DNA of 57,790 bases from Rhodopseudomonas palustris (GCA_016215605.1 JACRJB010000038.1:1-57790), one strand, 5' to 3'; positions 38,527 through 47,959 are shown, numbered from the stretch's first letter. The notes: a model not told the origin generated them from the sequence alone. Numbers and translations: made by a program.

Positions 38527-38551
38527 ATCATCGTCAATAGAGGATGCCGCC

Positions 38552-39139
38552 ATGTATTTCCCCGCTTTCGCCAGACCGCTCGCCACCGCGGTCGCCGTCC
38601 TGGCCGTCGCCGCGCTGACGGCCTGCAGCTCCATTCCGGTGACCTCGATGGTCAAGCTGGCCCGCACCGATCTGTCCGCCACCGATCCGGCCGCGCTGCG
38701 CATCGCCGTGCGGCTGCCGCACGGCCTGCGGCCGCGCCGCGTCACGCTGCGGATCACCGTGACCGTGGGCGCCGAGAAGCGGGAGCAGGCCTTCGTGCTG
38801 GGGGATCTCGACGATCCGGCCGAACTGCTGTCGCTGGCGGGCGAGGTGACGAAGGACGCCACGATCTACGCCTTCCGGATCGAGCCGGCGGACGTGCCGC
38901 GTCTGCTGGCCGTCCGCGAGGAGATGGCTGCGCACAAGGCGAAGGGCGAGCGCGGCTCGCTGACGATCGGTGTCGGCGCCGAAGCCTGCCGCACCGGTGC
39001 GCTGCAGGCGAAGACGCTGATCACCACCTATCTCAAGACCGAACGCGGCGGCGATTTCTTCCCGCTGACGCGCGACGTCGATCTGCGCAACGACGTCCCG
39101 AAAGAAGCCGCCCCCGAGCGGATCCCATTGTGCGGATGA
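38552..39139 (+). CDS. Predicted lipoprotein
   Basis: 195 residues; signal peptide with lipobox LTAC, lipidated Cys at 25. The mature part (about 170 residues) has no recognised domain; IAVRLPHGLRPRRVTLRITVTV suggests beta strands. Divergent from the DUF2975/HTH unit and probably sharing its operator. Start ATG 38552 behind GAGGAT. Confidence 0.72.
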   Translation: MYFPAFARPLATAVAVLAVAALTACSSIPVTSMVKLARTDLSATDPAALRIAVRLPHGLRPRRVTLRITVTVGAEKREQAFVLGDLDDPAELLSLAGEVTKDATIYAFRIEPADVPRLLAVREEMAAHKAKGERGSLTIGVGAEACRTGALQAKTLITTYLKTERGGDFFPLTRDVDLRNDVPKEAAPERIPLCG

Positions 39140-39164
39140 GATTCTTGGAACGTGGCGCTTCCTC

Positions 39165-39248
39165 CGTCATTGCGAGCGAAGCGAAGCAATCCAGCTCAGT
39201 GCACTGCGCCACTGGATTGCTTCGTCGCTTCGCTCCTCGCAATGACGG
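39165..39248. repeat. Palindromic repeat, CGTCATTGCGAGCG type
   Basis: Nearly perfect long hairpin: CGTCATTGCGAGCGAAGCG and its mirror with CAATCCAG/CTGGATTG inner arms. A distinct family from the other repeats of the window. Confidence 0.8.
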
Positions 39249-39288
39249 CTGATAGTCCGTACTCGGCGTCATGACCCGCAGGAGATAC

Positions 39289-39891
39289 TCAGCTCTTCGG
39301 ACAGGTCGGCGGCGTGTCGTCCGACCATTCCGGGGCCGCGAGGTCGAGGTCGTCGAGGCCGAGCAGGCCGATCGCGCGTAGCGCGATGTGGTCGATCATT
39401 TCCGCCAGCGAGCGCGGCCGCTGGTAGAACGCCGGCGAGATCGGCGCGACGATGCCGCCGATCTCCGTCACCTGCGCCATGGCGCGGATATGGCCGAGAT
39501 GCAGCGGCGTCTCGCGCAGCATCAGCACCAGCCGGCGCCGCTCCTTGAGTTGCACGTCGGCGGCGCGGACCAGCAGATTGTCGAGATTGCCGGTGGCGAT
39601 CGCCGACAGCGTGCGGATCGAGCACGGCGCCACGATCATGCCGCTGGTGCGGAACGAGCCCGAGGCGATGCTGGCGCCGACGTCGTGGAAGTCGTGATGG
39701 CGATCGACGATCTCGACGGTGTGCGCCAGCGCCTGGGCGCCGACCTCGTAGGCGATGGTGCGCTCGGCGGCCGCCGAGACCACGAGGTGCAGTTCGCAAT
39801 CCGCGGTGGCGAGCAGTTCGACGATGCGCAGGCCGACGGCGGCGCCCGAGGCGCCGCTGATGCCGACCACGATGCGGTGCGGCGTGCTCAT
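39289..39891 (-). CDS. ubiX: Flavin prenyltransferase UbiX
   Basis: 200 residues, GISGASGAAVGLRIVELL at the N terminus and SGSFRTSGMIVAPCSIRTLSAIATG in the centre. It attaches a dimethylallyl unit to FMN to make prenyl-FMN, the cofactor of the UbiD decarboxylase encoded immediately upstream (ATGA overlap). Confidence 0.93.
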   Translation of the reverse strand: MSTPHRIVVGISGASGAAVGLRIVELLATADCELHLVVSAAAERTIAYEVGAQALAHTVEIVDRHHDFHDVGASIASGSFRTSGMIVAPCSIRTLSAIATGNLDNLLVRAADVQLKERRRLVLMLRETPLHLGHIRAMAQVTEIGGIVAPISPAFYQRPRSLAEMIDHIALRAIGLLGLDDLDLAAPEWSDDTPPTCPKS

Positions 39892-41426
39892 CGCAGCAGC
39901 CTGCGCTGCGCCAAAGCCGGCGTCGGCGCGGGCGCCAGCCCGAGGCTGGTCCACATCGCATCGACCCGTGCGATCACGTCCTGGTCCATCTCCAGCACCT
40001 TGCCCCATTCGCGCTCGGTCTCGGTGCCGATCGTGTTGGTGGCGTCGATGCCGAGCTTGCCGCCGAGGCCGGATTTCGGCGAGGCGAAATCGAGATAGTC
40101 GATCGGCGTATCGCTGATCGACATCATGTCGCGGGAGGTGTCGGCGCGGGTCGACACCGCCCACATCACGTCGGCCCAGTCGCGCACGTTGACGTCGTCG
40201 TCGACGATGATCAGCAGCTTGGTGTAGCTGAACTGCGGCAGCATCGACCACAGCCCCATCATCAGCCGGCGCGCCTGGCCGGGGTAGCGCTTCTTGATCG
40301 AGGCGACCGCGATTCGGTAGGAGCAGGCTTCCGGCGGCAGCCACAGATCGACGATCTCGGGGAATTGCCGCCGCGCCACCGGCATGAACACGTCGTTGAA
40401 CGCCTCGCCGAGCCGCGACGGCTCGTCCGGCGGCCGGCCGGTGTAGGTCGACAGATAGATCGGATTGCGCCGCATCGTGATCGCGGTGATGCGCATCACC
40501 GGAAATTCCTCGACCGCATTGTAATAGCCGGTGTGGTCGCCATAGGGGCCTTCCGGCGCGGTCTCGGTCGGCGACACGAAGCCTTCCAGCACGATCTCGG
40601 CGTCGGCCGGCACGCTCAGGGGAATGCCGACGCAGGGCGTCATGTTGGGACGGTCACCGCGCAGCAGCCCGGAGAATTTGATCTCGGAGATGTTCTCCGG
40701 CAGCGGCAGCACCGCCGACAGGATCATCGCCGGATCGGCGCCGATCACGATCGCGACCGGCATCTCGCGCTTCTGCGCCTTCCATTGATGATGATGTTTG
40801 GCGCCGCCGCGGTGCGCCAGCCAGCGCATGATGATGCGGTCCTTGCCGAGCACCTGAATGCGATAGACGCCGACATTGTCGGTGCCGGGCGCGCCCGGCG
40901 GCGGCTTGGTGAACACCAGCGGCCAGGTGATCAGCGGCGCCGGCTCGCCGGGCCACGGGATCTGGATCGGCAGCCTTCCGAGATCGACCGCGTCGCCGGT
41001 CAGCACCACGTCCTGCGCCGGCGCGGTCTTGGCGGTCTTCGGCCGCATCGACAGCGCCGCCTTGGCCATCGGCAATTTGCTCAATGCGTCGGTCAGGCTC
41101 TGCGGCGGCGCCGGCTCGCGCATTTCGGCGAGCGCTTCGCCGAGCGCCGACAGATTCTGCGGTTCGATGCCGAGCCCCCAGGCGACGCGCTCGACCGTGC
41201 CGAACAAATTGACCAGGATCGGCATCTCGGACGGCGTGCCGTCGGCCTTGACCGGATGTTCGATCAACAGCGCCGGGCCGCCGGCGTGCAGCACCCGGCG
41301 ATGAATTTCGGTCAGCTCGTGGACCACCGAGACCGGCTTGCGGATCCGGTGCAACTGGCCGCGGGATTCGAGATAGGCGGCGAAGGCGCGGAGGTCCGGG
41401 AAGGGCGGTTTGACGCGGCTCAGCAT
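39888..41426 (-). CDS. ubiD: 3-octaprenyl-4-hydroxybenzoate decarboxylase UbiD
   Basis: 512 residues; family motifs include ENISEIKFSGLLRGD, APEGPYGDHTGYYN with the catalytic Glu, and RFPEIVDLWLPPEACSYR. Prenyl-FMN-dependent decarboxylation of the ubiquinone precursor. Coupled to ubiX, divergent from ubiT. Confidence 0.92.
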   Translation of the reverse strand: MLSRVKPPFPDLRAFAAYLESRGQLHRIRKPVSVVHELTEIHRRVLHAGGPALLIEHPVKADGTPSEMPILVNLFGTVERVAWGLGIEPQNLSALGEALAEMREPAPPQSLTDALSKLPMAKAALSMRPKTAKTAPAQDVVLTGDAVDLGRLPIQIPWPGEPAPLITWPLVFTKPPPGAPGTDNVGVYRIQVLGKDRIIMRWLAHRGGAKHHHQWKAQKREMPVAIVIGADPAMILSAVLPLPENISEIKFSGLLRGDRPNMTPCVGIPLSVPADAEIVLEGFVSPTETAPEGPYGDHTGYYNAVEEFPVMRITAITMRRNPIYLSTYTGRPPDEPSRLGEAFNDVFMPVARRQFPEIVDLWLPPEACSYRIAVASIKKRYPGQARRLMMGLWSMLPQFSYTKLLIIVDDDVNVRDWADVMWAVSTRADTSRDMMSISDTPIDYLDFASPKSGLGGKLGIDATNTIGTETEREWGKVLEMDQDVIARVDAMWTSLGLAPAPTPALAQRRLLR

Positions 41427-41477
41427 GGTCTCTCCGTGCGGACCTCATCTGGTCAGCACTTGCGACGGGGTCTGTCT

Positions 41478-41491
41478 TTGATCAGGCGCAA
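41478..41491. promoter_or_regulatory. FixK/FNR-type box upstream of ubiT
   Basis: TTGATCAGGCGCAA fits TTG(A/C)-N6-(T/G)CAA, the FixK2 consensus of Bradyrhizobium. With TTAAAC (41512-41517) as -10, the box centre would lie near -40, a class II position. It also lies about 58 bp from the divergent ubiD start. Confidence 0.6.
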
Positions 41492-41541
41492 AGAAGTACC
41501 GGTGGGACCGGTTAAACGAATGGTTCCTCATAAGGTGGCTC

Positions 41542-42099
41542 ATGTCGGTATCCAATTCGTCCGTCTCCAGGATGCCCGCGCCGCTTGCCCTCGCGACGCG
41601 GGTTCTGCCGCTGTTGCCCCTGCAGGTGTTGCTCGGCATTTGCCTGCGGGAGATCCGCAGTCGTCATCCCCGGATCTTCGACCGTCTCGGGTCGCACACC
41701 GGCAAGCGCTACGGCCTCGCGCCGAGCGATCTGCCGATCGCCTTCGTGCTCGAACCGCGCCGGATGAATCCGCGGGTCACGGTGGTGCGCACGCTGCCGG
41801 CGAACATCGACGCGCGGATCGCAGGTCCGCTGTCGGCGCTGATCGGCATGACCGACGGCTCCTATGACGGCGACGCGCTGTTCTTCTCGCGTGACATCGA
41901 GATCGACGGCGACATGGAAGCGGTGGTGGCGCTGCGCAACGCGATCGACGATTCGCGGGTCGATTTCCTGAAGGAATCGGTGGCGTGGTTCGGCCCGCTG
42001 GCGGCGCCGATCGAGCGGATCCTGCGCAGCCTGGTCGGCGCGCCGGCGACGCAGCGCGAGGAATTCGGCGTCGAAGGCGGAGGACGGTCATGGAATTGA
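41542..42099 (+). CDS. ubiT: Ubiquinone accessory factor UbiT (SCP2 domain)
   Basis: 185 residues with an SCP2 lipid-binding domain. UbiT, UbiU and UbiV together support O2-independent ubiquinone synthesis. The gene is followed by ubiU with a 10-bp overlap. Ribosome-binding site AAGGTGG. Confidence 0.87.
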   Translation: MSVSNSSVSRMPAPLALATRVLPLLPLQVLLGICLREIRSRHPRIFDRLGSHTGKRYGLAPSDLPIAFVLEPRRMNPRVTVVRTLPANIDARIAGPLSALIGMTDGSYDGDALFFSRDIEIDGDMEAVVALRNAIDDSRVDFLKESVAWFGPLAAPIERILRSLVGAPATQREEFGVEGGGRSWN

Positions 42100-43067
42100 T
42101 TTGCCCGGCGGGCACCCCCGCGGCGCTGCACGACGCGGTGGCGGCCGGCGCCGACGCGATCTATTGCGGCTTCAACGACGAAACCAATGCGCGCAATTTT
42201 CCGGGGCTGAATTTCAGCCGCGAGGAAATGCGGGAATCGATCGCGCACGCGCATCGCTACGGCTGCAGCGTGCTGGTCGCGATCAACACCTTCGCCCGCG
42301 CCGGCAATGTCGAACTCTGGCAGCGCGCGGTCGACGATGCGGTCGACGCCGAGGCCGATGCGGTGATCCTCGCCGATGTCGGCGTGATGGATTATTGCGC
42401 CAGGACGCATCCGCAGCAGCGCCTGCACGTCTCGGTGCAGGCCGCGGCGGCGAACGCGGATTCGATCCGGTTCTACGTCGACAGCTTCAACGCCAAACGC
42501 GTGGTGCTGCCGCGCGTGCTCAGCGTGCAGGAAATCGCCGCGATCACCAAAGAGGTGAAATGCGAGACCGAAGTGTTCATCTTCGGCGGGCTGTGCGTGA
42601 TGGAGGAGGGGCGCTGCTCGCTGTCGTCCTACGCCACCGGAAAGTCGCCGAACATGGACGGCGTGTGCTCGCCGGCCGGCGCGATCCAGTATCGCGAGGA
42701 GAAGGGCGCGCTGGTGTCGCGGCTCGGCGAGTTCACCATCAACAAATTCGCCAAGGGCGAGGCGGCGGCCTATCCGACCCTGTGCAAGGGCCGCTACCAG
42801 ACCGACGAGGGCTGCGGCTATCTGTTCGAAGATCCGGCCTCGCTCGACGCCACCACGATGCTGCCGGAGCTGCGCGCCGCCGGCGTCGCGGCGCTGAAGA
42901 TCGAAGGCCGCCAGCGCGGCCGCGCCTACATCGAACGCGTGGTCAAGACCTTCAAGGACGTGCTGAGCGCGCTCGACGACGGCCGGCCGCTGCCGGTCGA
43001 CGCGCTGCGCGGTCTCAGCGAAGGCCAGTCCAACACCACCGGCGCCTACAAGAAGACCTGGCGCTGA
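42090..43067 (+). CDS. ubiU: O2-independent hydroxylase subunit UbiU (U32 family)
   Basis: 325-residue U32-peptidase family protein with Cys residues for the [4Fe-4S] cluster (GGLCVMEEGRCSLSSY, CSPAG, CGYLFED). UbiU and UbiV form a heterodimer that hydroxylates the ubiquinone precursor ring without oxygen, probably with prephenate as oxygen donor. Confidence 0.9.
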   Translation: MELICPAGTPAALHDAVAAGADAIYCGFNDETNARNFPGLNFSREEMRESIAHAHRYGCSVLVAINTFARAGNVELWQRAVDDAVDAEADAVILADVGVMDYCARTHPQQRLHVSVQAAAANADSIRFYVDSFNAKRVVLPRVLSVQEIAAITKEVKCETEVFIFGGLCVMEEGRCSLSSYATGKSPNMDGVCSPAGAIQYREEKGALVSRLGEFTINKFAKGEAAAYPTLCKGRYQTDEGCGYLFEDPASLDATTMLPELRAAGVAALKIEGRQRGRAYIERVVKTFKDVLSALDDGRPLPVDALRGLSEGQSNTTGAYKKTWR

Positions 43068-43151
43068 ACGCCTGGCGCCGGTCGGCCGGCGACAACGACG
43101 ATCGGCCCGCGCGCAAGCGCGGCGTCGCCAACTCACAACGAGGCTACTGCC

Positions 43152-44072
43152 ATGCAACTCACGCTCGGACCGGTGCTCTACAACTGGAAGCCGGAGTTGT
43201 GGCGCGATTTCTATTTCCGCATCGCCGATGAAGCCCCCGTCGACGTCGTCGTGGTCGGCGAGGTGGTTTGCTCGAAGCGCTCGCCGTTCCTCGAGCCGCA
43301 CATTCCGGAAGTGGTCGAGCGCCTCGCCGGCGCCGGCAAGACCGTGCTGATGGGCTCGCTGACGCTGATGTCGCTGCCGCGAGAGCGCAAGGCGATGCTC
43401 GAACTCGCCGGCGACGATCAGTTCACCATGGAGGTGAACGATCTCACCTGTCTGGGCATGCTCGGCGGCAAGCCGCACGCGATCGGCCCGTTCGTCAACA
43501 TCTACAACGAAGCCACCGCGAAGTATTTCGCCACGCGCGGCGCGACCCGGATCTGCCTGCCGCCGGAGCTGCCGCTGTCGGCGATCCGCGCGATCGCGCA
43601 GTCGCAGCCGGACGTCACTTTCGAAGTGTTCTCGTTCGGCCGGGTGCCGCTGGCGATCTCGGCGCGCTGCTATCACGCCCGGCTCAACAAGCTGTCGAAG
43701 GACAATTGCAAATTCGTCTGCGAGCAGGACCCCGACGGCCTCGCGGTGACCACGCTCGACGACGAGCCGTTCTTGGCGATGAACGGCGTGCAGACGCTGT
43801 CCTACACCTGCGCCAGCCTGCTCGGCGACGTCGACAAGCTGCGCGACGCCGGCGCTGGCGCGATGCGGCTGTCGCCGCAGCAATGCGACATGGTCGCGGT
43901 GGCGCAATTGTTCCGCGACGCGATCGACGGCAAGGTCGCGCCGAGCGAAGGCGCGGCGAAGCTGTCGGCGATCTACCCGCTGAAGCAGTCCAACGGCTTC
44001 CTGTTCTCCAAGCCCGGCGCGGCGTTCGTCACCGACTCCGGCGACGTCCGCCGGATCGTGCCGGCGGCGTAA
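43152..44072 (+). CDS. ubiV: O2-independent hydroxylase subunit UbiV (U32 family)
   Basis: 306 residues; opening LGPVLYNWKPELWRDFYFRIADEAPVDVV (abbreviated), then VCSKR, YHARL, CKFVCEQD and the C-terminal Cys region supply the Fe-S ligands of UbiV. Third gene of the ubiTUV operon. Confidence 0.9.
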   Translation: MQLTLGPVLYNWKPELWRDFYFRIADEAPVDVVVVGEVVCSKRSPFLEPHIPEVVERLAGAGKTVLMGSLTLMSLPRERKAMLELAGDDQFTMEVNDLTCLGMLGGKPHAIGPFVNIYNEATAKYFATRGATRICLPPELPLSAIRAIAQSQPDVTFEVFSFGRVPLAISARCYHARLNKLSKDNCKFVCEQDPDGLAVTTLDDEPFLAMNGVQTLSYTCASLLGDVDKLRDAGAGAMRLSPQQCDMVAVAQLFRDAIDGKVAPSEGAAKLSAIYPLKQSNGFLFSKPGAAFVTDSGDVRRIVPAA

Positions 44073-44096
44073 TAAACTTCTCACCGGGTGCTGACC

Positions 44097-44233
44097 AACC
44101 CTCTCCCCTCGTGGGAGAGGGTGGCTTCGCGCAGCGAAGCCGGGTGAGGGGGGCCGCGGTCACGGCGCCCGCGTCGACCCCTCATCCGACGCGGACTTTC
44201 GTCCGCGCCACCTTCTCCCACAAGGGGAGAAGG
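44097..44233. repeat. Palindromic intergenic repeat, CTCTCCC type
   Basis: Left half GGGAGAGGGTGGCTTCGCGC and the GCGAAGCCGGGTGAGGG that follows are virtually identical to the copy at 31726; right arm TTCTCCCACAAGGGGAGAAGG identical. Lies between the convergent ubiV and suhB genes. Confidence 0.8.
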
Positions 44234-44252
44234 AAGAGGGTGGCGCGCCGCC

Positions 44253-45041
44253 TCAGCTCAGCGGCTTCAGAATCTTCACCAGTTCGGCGTGGATCGTCTC
44301 GTTGCCGCAGACGATGTCGCCGGTCTTCAGCACGTCGCCGCCGTTGATGTCGCCGACGGTGCCGCCGGCTTCGCGGATCATGACGATGCCCGCGGCGATG
44401 TCCCACGGCGACAGCTTGCGCTCCCAATAGCCGTCGAACCGGCCGGCGGCGACCGCGGCGAGGTCGAGCGAGGCGGTGCCGAACCGGCGCAGCCCCGCGA
44501 CCTTCGGCTGCAGCGCCGCCATCTCGCGCTGGTTCTGGGCGAAATCGCCGCGGCCGAGATGCGGCAGGCCGCAGGCGATCACGCAGTCGTGGAGCTGGCG
44601 CCGGCCGGCGACGCGCAGCCGGTGGTCGTTGACGAAGGCGCCCTTGCCGCGCTCGGCGATGTAGAGGTCCTCGGTCGCCGGATTGTAGATCAGGCCGGCG
44701 ATCATCGTGTCCTCGCGCAGCAGGCCGATCGAGATCGCGAAATGCGGGATGCCGTGCAGGAAGTTGGTGGTGCCGTCGAGCGGGTCGACGATCCAGGTAT
44801 GGCTCTTGTCGGCGCCTTCGCGCAGGCCGCCCTCTTCGCCCAGGAAGCCGTAGCCCGGCCGCGCCTTGGAAAGGTCCTCGTACAGCATCTCCTCGGCGCG
44901 CTTGTCGGCGAGCGAGACGAAATTCGCCGGCCCCTTCAGCGACACCTGCAGGTTCTCGACTTCACCGAAGTCGCGCTTGAGGCTGCGGCCGGCGCGGCGC
45001 GCCGCCTTGAGCATGACGTTGATGAGGGCGGAATGGATCAT
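44253..45041 (-). CDS. suhB: Inositol monophosphatase SuhB
   Basis: 262 residues with IMPase motifs FLGEEGG (68-70 GEE), DPLDGTTN (86-93) and the later SPWDIAAG. Opening SALINVMLKAARRAGR and GIPHFAISIGL are typical of SuhB, which also has rRNA-transcription roles in gammaproteobacteria. Paralogue of hisN at 4237. Confidence 0.9.
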   Translation of the reverse strand: MIHSALINVMLKAARRAGRSLKRDFGEVENLQVSLKGPANFVSLADKRAEEMLYEDLSKARPGYGFLGEEGGLREGADKSHTWIVDPLDGTTNFLHGIPHFAISIGLLREDTMIAGLIYNPATEDLYIAERGKGAFVNDHRLRVAGRRQLHDCVIACGLPHLGRGDFAQNQREMAALQPKVAGLRRFGTASLDLAAVAAGRFDGYWERKLSPWDIAAGIVMIREAGGTVGDINGGDVLKTGDIVCGNETIHAELVKILKPLS

Positions 45042-45141
45042 GGACTGAGGTCTCGCAGCGACCTGCGACAGGTCTGAATGAGGTTTTTGGGGGGATTATG
45101 CCGAAGGGGTGCCCTGCGCAGGGGGGCGCGTCAACCCCGGA

Positions 45142-46239
45142 TCATTTCCCGCCGACCCATTTCTTAGCGGCGTCCTGGGCCTTGGCGCGATCCTCGGGGC
45201 TGAGCTGGGCCTGCGCCTCGTCGAGCATCAGGTCGCCCTTGCCGGCGGTCTTGGCCACCAGGTGCCATTTGATCGCCTCGACCGGATCGCGCGGCGCACC
45301 CTGACCGCTGAGCAGGACGTGCGCCAGCCGGTTCTGCGCGATCGGATTGTTGGCCCGCGCCGCCTTGCGCAGCAGCGCCACCGCGGCCGGCTCGTTCTTC
45401 ACCGTGCCGGTGCCGGTGTAGAGCGCGATCGCGTATTCGACCTCGGCGGGGACGTTGCCGGCGACCGCCGCGGCCTGCAGCAGCCGCACCGCCTGTTCGA
45501 CGTTCTTCTCGACTCCGGTGCCCTCCTTGTAGAAGGTCGCCAGCGCGTATTGCGCCTCGGGGTTGCCGGCGTCGGCCGCCACCCGCAGCAATTCGGCGGC
45601 GCGCTTCAGATCCTGCGGGAAGGTCTGGCCGTCGAGATACAGCAGCGCCAAATTGTAGGCCGCCTTCGGCTCGCCGAGCTTGGCCGACGACGCCAGCCAT
45701 TTGGCGGCTTCCTCGCGGTTCGCGGGGCCGCCGCCGCGGCCGGCCATCCGGGCCATCGCCAGCGCGAACATCGCCTCGCGGTCGCCGAGATCGGCCGCGC
45801 GCCGATACCATTCGGCCGCCTTGTCGTAATCGCGCTTGATCCCGAGGGCGTTGGCATAGAGCTCGCCCAGCATGGTCATCGCCTTCGGATCGTTCAGCTC
45901 CTGCGCGCGCTTCAGCGCGATCTCGAACGCGGTCTTGTAGAAGCCGCGCTGATACGCGCCGTAGACCAGATCGACATTGGGATCGTCCGGATCGACGGCG
46001 TCGGCGCTGTCCGCGGCAGCTCCGGGCTTGGCGGCGCCGGCCTTGTCGGCGGCCGGCTTCTTGGCCTTGTCCTTGTCGGCCGGGGCGGCGGCGGGCTTCG
46101 GCCGCGGCTTCGGCTTTTCCGGCTCCAGCGGCTTGGGAAACGGATTGGGCGGCGCCGGGGTCAGCGACAATTGGGCCGACGCGGCGGTGCCGAACAGCAG
46201 CAGCGCCGCAGCCAGCAGGATCGGTCGGAACGGCTTCAT
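45142..46239 (-). CDS. Secreted Sel1-repeat (TPR-like) protein
   Basis: 365 residues: signal peptide (1-22), a Pro/Lys/Ala-rich linker (28-80) and about six Sel1 repeats, with the pattern A-x-W-Y-R-R-A-A-D-L-G. Such repeats mediate protein contacts in the periplasm. The thiE-like start overlaps its start by 4 bp: it follows that gene on the same strand. Confidence 0.87.
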   Translation of the reverse strand: MKPFRPILLAAALLLFGTAASAQLSLTPAPPNPFPKPLEPEKPKPRPKPAAAPADKDKAKKPAADKAGAAKPGAAADSADAVDPDDPNVDLVYGAYQRGFYKTAFEIALKRAQELNDPKAMTMLGELYANALGIKRDYDKAAEWYRRAADLGDREAMFALAMARMAGRGGGPANREEAAKWLASSAKLGEPKAAYNLALLYLDGQTFPQDLKRAAELLRVAADAGNPEAQYALATFYKEGTGVEKNVEQAVRLLQAAAVAGNVPAEVEYAIALYTGTGTVKNEPAAVALLRKAARANNPIAQNRLAHVLLSGQGAPRDPVEAIKWHLVAKTAGKGDLMLDEAQAQLSPEDRAKAQDAAKKWVGGK

Positions 46240-46907
46240 GGCTGTCCCTGCGCCGGCGCGGTCGCGCCAAAGCCCTGCTTCAGCGCCGCCTCGGCGTCCG
46301 CGAGCGCCGCCGCGGCGCCGGCCGGATCGGCCCAGATGTGCTCGCCGACCAGCACGAAATCCGCGCCGGCGGCGGCGAATTCCTCGACCTCGTCACGCGA
46401 GATCGCGTAGCCGACGCAGGGCGGCTCGAACAATTCGGCCCACCAGTTCAGCCGGTCGGCGATCGCCTCGACCGACGGCCTGGTGCCGTCCGCGGCCGGC
46501 TCGCCGAACAGCACGTAGTCGGCGCCGGCTTCACCGGCGACCATCGAATCGTGCCGCGTCTCCATCCCGCCGACGCCGGCGATCCGCGACGGCTGCAATT
46601 GCGGCAGCCATTCCTGCATCGCCGCCAGCCCCGTCAGATGCGCGCCGTCGGCGCCGCCGCGCGCCACCAGCTCGGCGTTGCCGTCGAGCAGCAGCGCCGC
46701 GCCGCCAGCCTGCGCCGCCGCCGTCACCGCCTTGATGCGGCTGATCAGCGTGCGCGGGTCGGACGGCTTCAGCCGCAGCAGCACAGCCGCCACCTCGGCG
46801 GCGGCGAGCAGCTGCGGCAGCGCCGCCAGCAATTCGGCGGGGTCGTCCACGACCGGCGTCGCGAGATAGAGGCGCGGCGCCGGGCGCGGCGGGGCAGGCT
46901 TGGCCAT
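46236..46907 (-). CDS. Thiamine phosphate synthase-like protein
   Basis: 223-residue TIM barrel of the ThiE/TenI family: GADGAHLTG, GADYVLFGEP and AAGADFVLVGEHIW. The DGxHL motif is present, but the ThiE substrate motif (ASRSGR-like) is weak and the ATG overlaps the Sel1 gene; it could be a TenI-like isomerase or a diverged ThiE. Confidence 0.82.
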   Translation of the reverse strand: MAKPAPPRPAPRLYLATPVVDDPAELLAALPQLLAAAEVAAVLLRLKPSDPRTLISRIKAVTAAAQAGGAALLLDGNAELVARGGADGAHLTGLAAMQEWLPQLQPSRIAGVGGMETRHDSMVAGEAGADYVLFGEPAADGTRPSVEAIADRLNWWAELFEPPCVGYAISRDEVEEFAAAGADFVLVGEHIWADPAGAAAALADAEAALKQGFGATAPAQGQP

Positions 46908-46912
46908 CGGTG

Positions 46913-47959
46913 TTATGCGGCTTTCTTGCTTTCGAGCGCGGTGGTCCACTCGCCCTTGCTGGCGAGCGAGTTCATCTTCGCCCGGTGGGTGAACGCGGCC
47001 TGGCCGGCCGCGATGTTGTCGGCCTTGCCGGACCACGCCTTCTGCGGCGCGGCCTGCAGCGCGCGGCCGTAGGAGAAGGTGAGGCCCCAAGGAAGGCCCG
47101 AAGTCAGGCCGCCGATCTTGTTCATGGCGTCGAGATGCGCGGTGGCTTCCTCGTCGGACTGGCCGCCCGACAGGAACGCGATGCCCGGCACCGCCGACGG
47201 CACGCAGGACTTCAGCAGCTTGACGGTCTTCTCCGCGACTTCCTCGACGCCGGCCTTCTTGGCCGACTTCTTGCCGGCGATCGCCATGTTGGGCTTCAGG
47301 ATCATGCCCTCCAGCGCGACGCGCTGGAAGTAGAGCTGCTGGAAGGTTTCCTTCAGCACCCATTCGGTCACGTTGTAGCAGGTGTCGATGTCGTGGGCGC
47401 CGTCCATCAGCACCTCGGGCTCGACGATCGGCACGATCTGCGCCTGCTGGCACAGCGCCGCATAGCGCGCCAGGGCGTGGGCGTTGGTCATGATCGCCGT
47501 ATGGGTCGGAACGCCGCTCGCGGAATCGATATCGATCACCGCGCGCCATTTCGCGAAGCGGGCGCCCTGCTTGTAGTACTTCGCCAGTCGCTCGGCGAGC
47601 TTGTCGAGGCCGACGGTGATCAGTTCGCCCGGGCAGTTCGGCAGGGGCTGGGTGCCTTCGTCGACCTTGATGCCGGGGATCGAGCCGGCCTGCTCGATCA
47701 GCTTGACCAGCGGCGTGCCGTCGGCGGCGTTCTGCCAGATCGTCTCGTCGTACAGGATCACGCCCGAGATGTACTGGCTCATCGCCTCTTTGGAGCGGAA
47801 CATCATCTCGCGATAGTCGCGGCGGCTGGTCTCGGTCGACTCGACGCCGATCACGTCGAAGCGCTTCTTGATGGTTCCGGAGGACTCGTCGGCGGCGAGA
47901 ATGCCCTTGCCGGGCGCGACCATGGCGCGGGCAATGGTGTTCAGGTCAGCGAGGTTCAT
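46913..47959 (-). CDS. Fructose-bisphosphate aldolase class I
   Basis: 348 residues with GKGILAADESSGTI at the start and the Schiff-base lysine in ILKPNMA; SGGQSDEEAT and NLNAMN-like segments (HLDAMNKIGG) complete the family set. Reversible cleavage of fructose 1,6-bisphosphate. The ATG at 47959 has GGAG at correct spacing; 47971 is possible. Confidence 0.93.
   Translation of the reverse strand: MNLADLNTIARAMVAPGKGILAADESSGTIKKRFDVIGVESTETSRRDYREMMFRSKEAMSQYISGVILYDETIWQNAADGTPLVKLIEQAGSIPGIKVDEGTQPLPNCPGELITVGLDKLAERLAKYYKQGARFAKWRAVIDIDSASGVPTHTAIMTNAHALARYAALCQQAQIVPIVEPEVLMDGAHDIDTCYNVTEWVLKETFQQLYFQRVALEGMILKPNMAIAGKKSAKKAGVEEVAEKTVKLLKSCVPSAVPGIAFLSGGQSDEEATAHLDAMNKIGGLTSGLPWGLTFSYGRALQAAPQKAWSGKADNIAAGQAAFTHRAKMNSLASKGEWTTALESKKAA

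Noticed and set aside
41862-44084. Long minus-strand frame opposite ubiT, ubiU and ubiV
   Set aside because: Shadow of the real genes, caused by high third-position GC.
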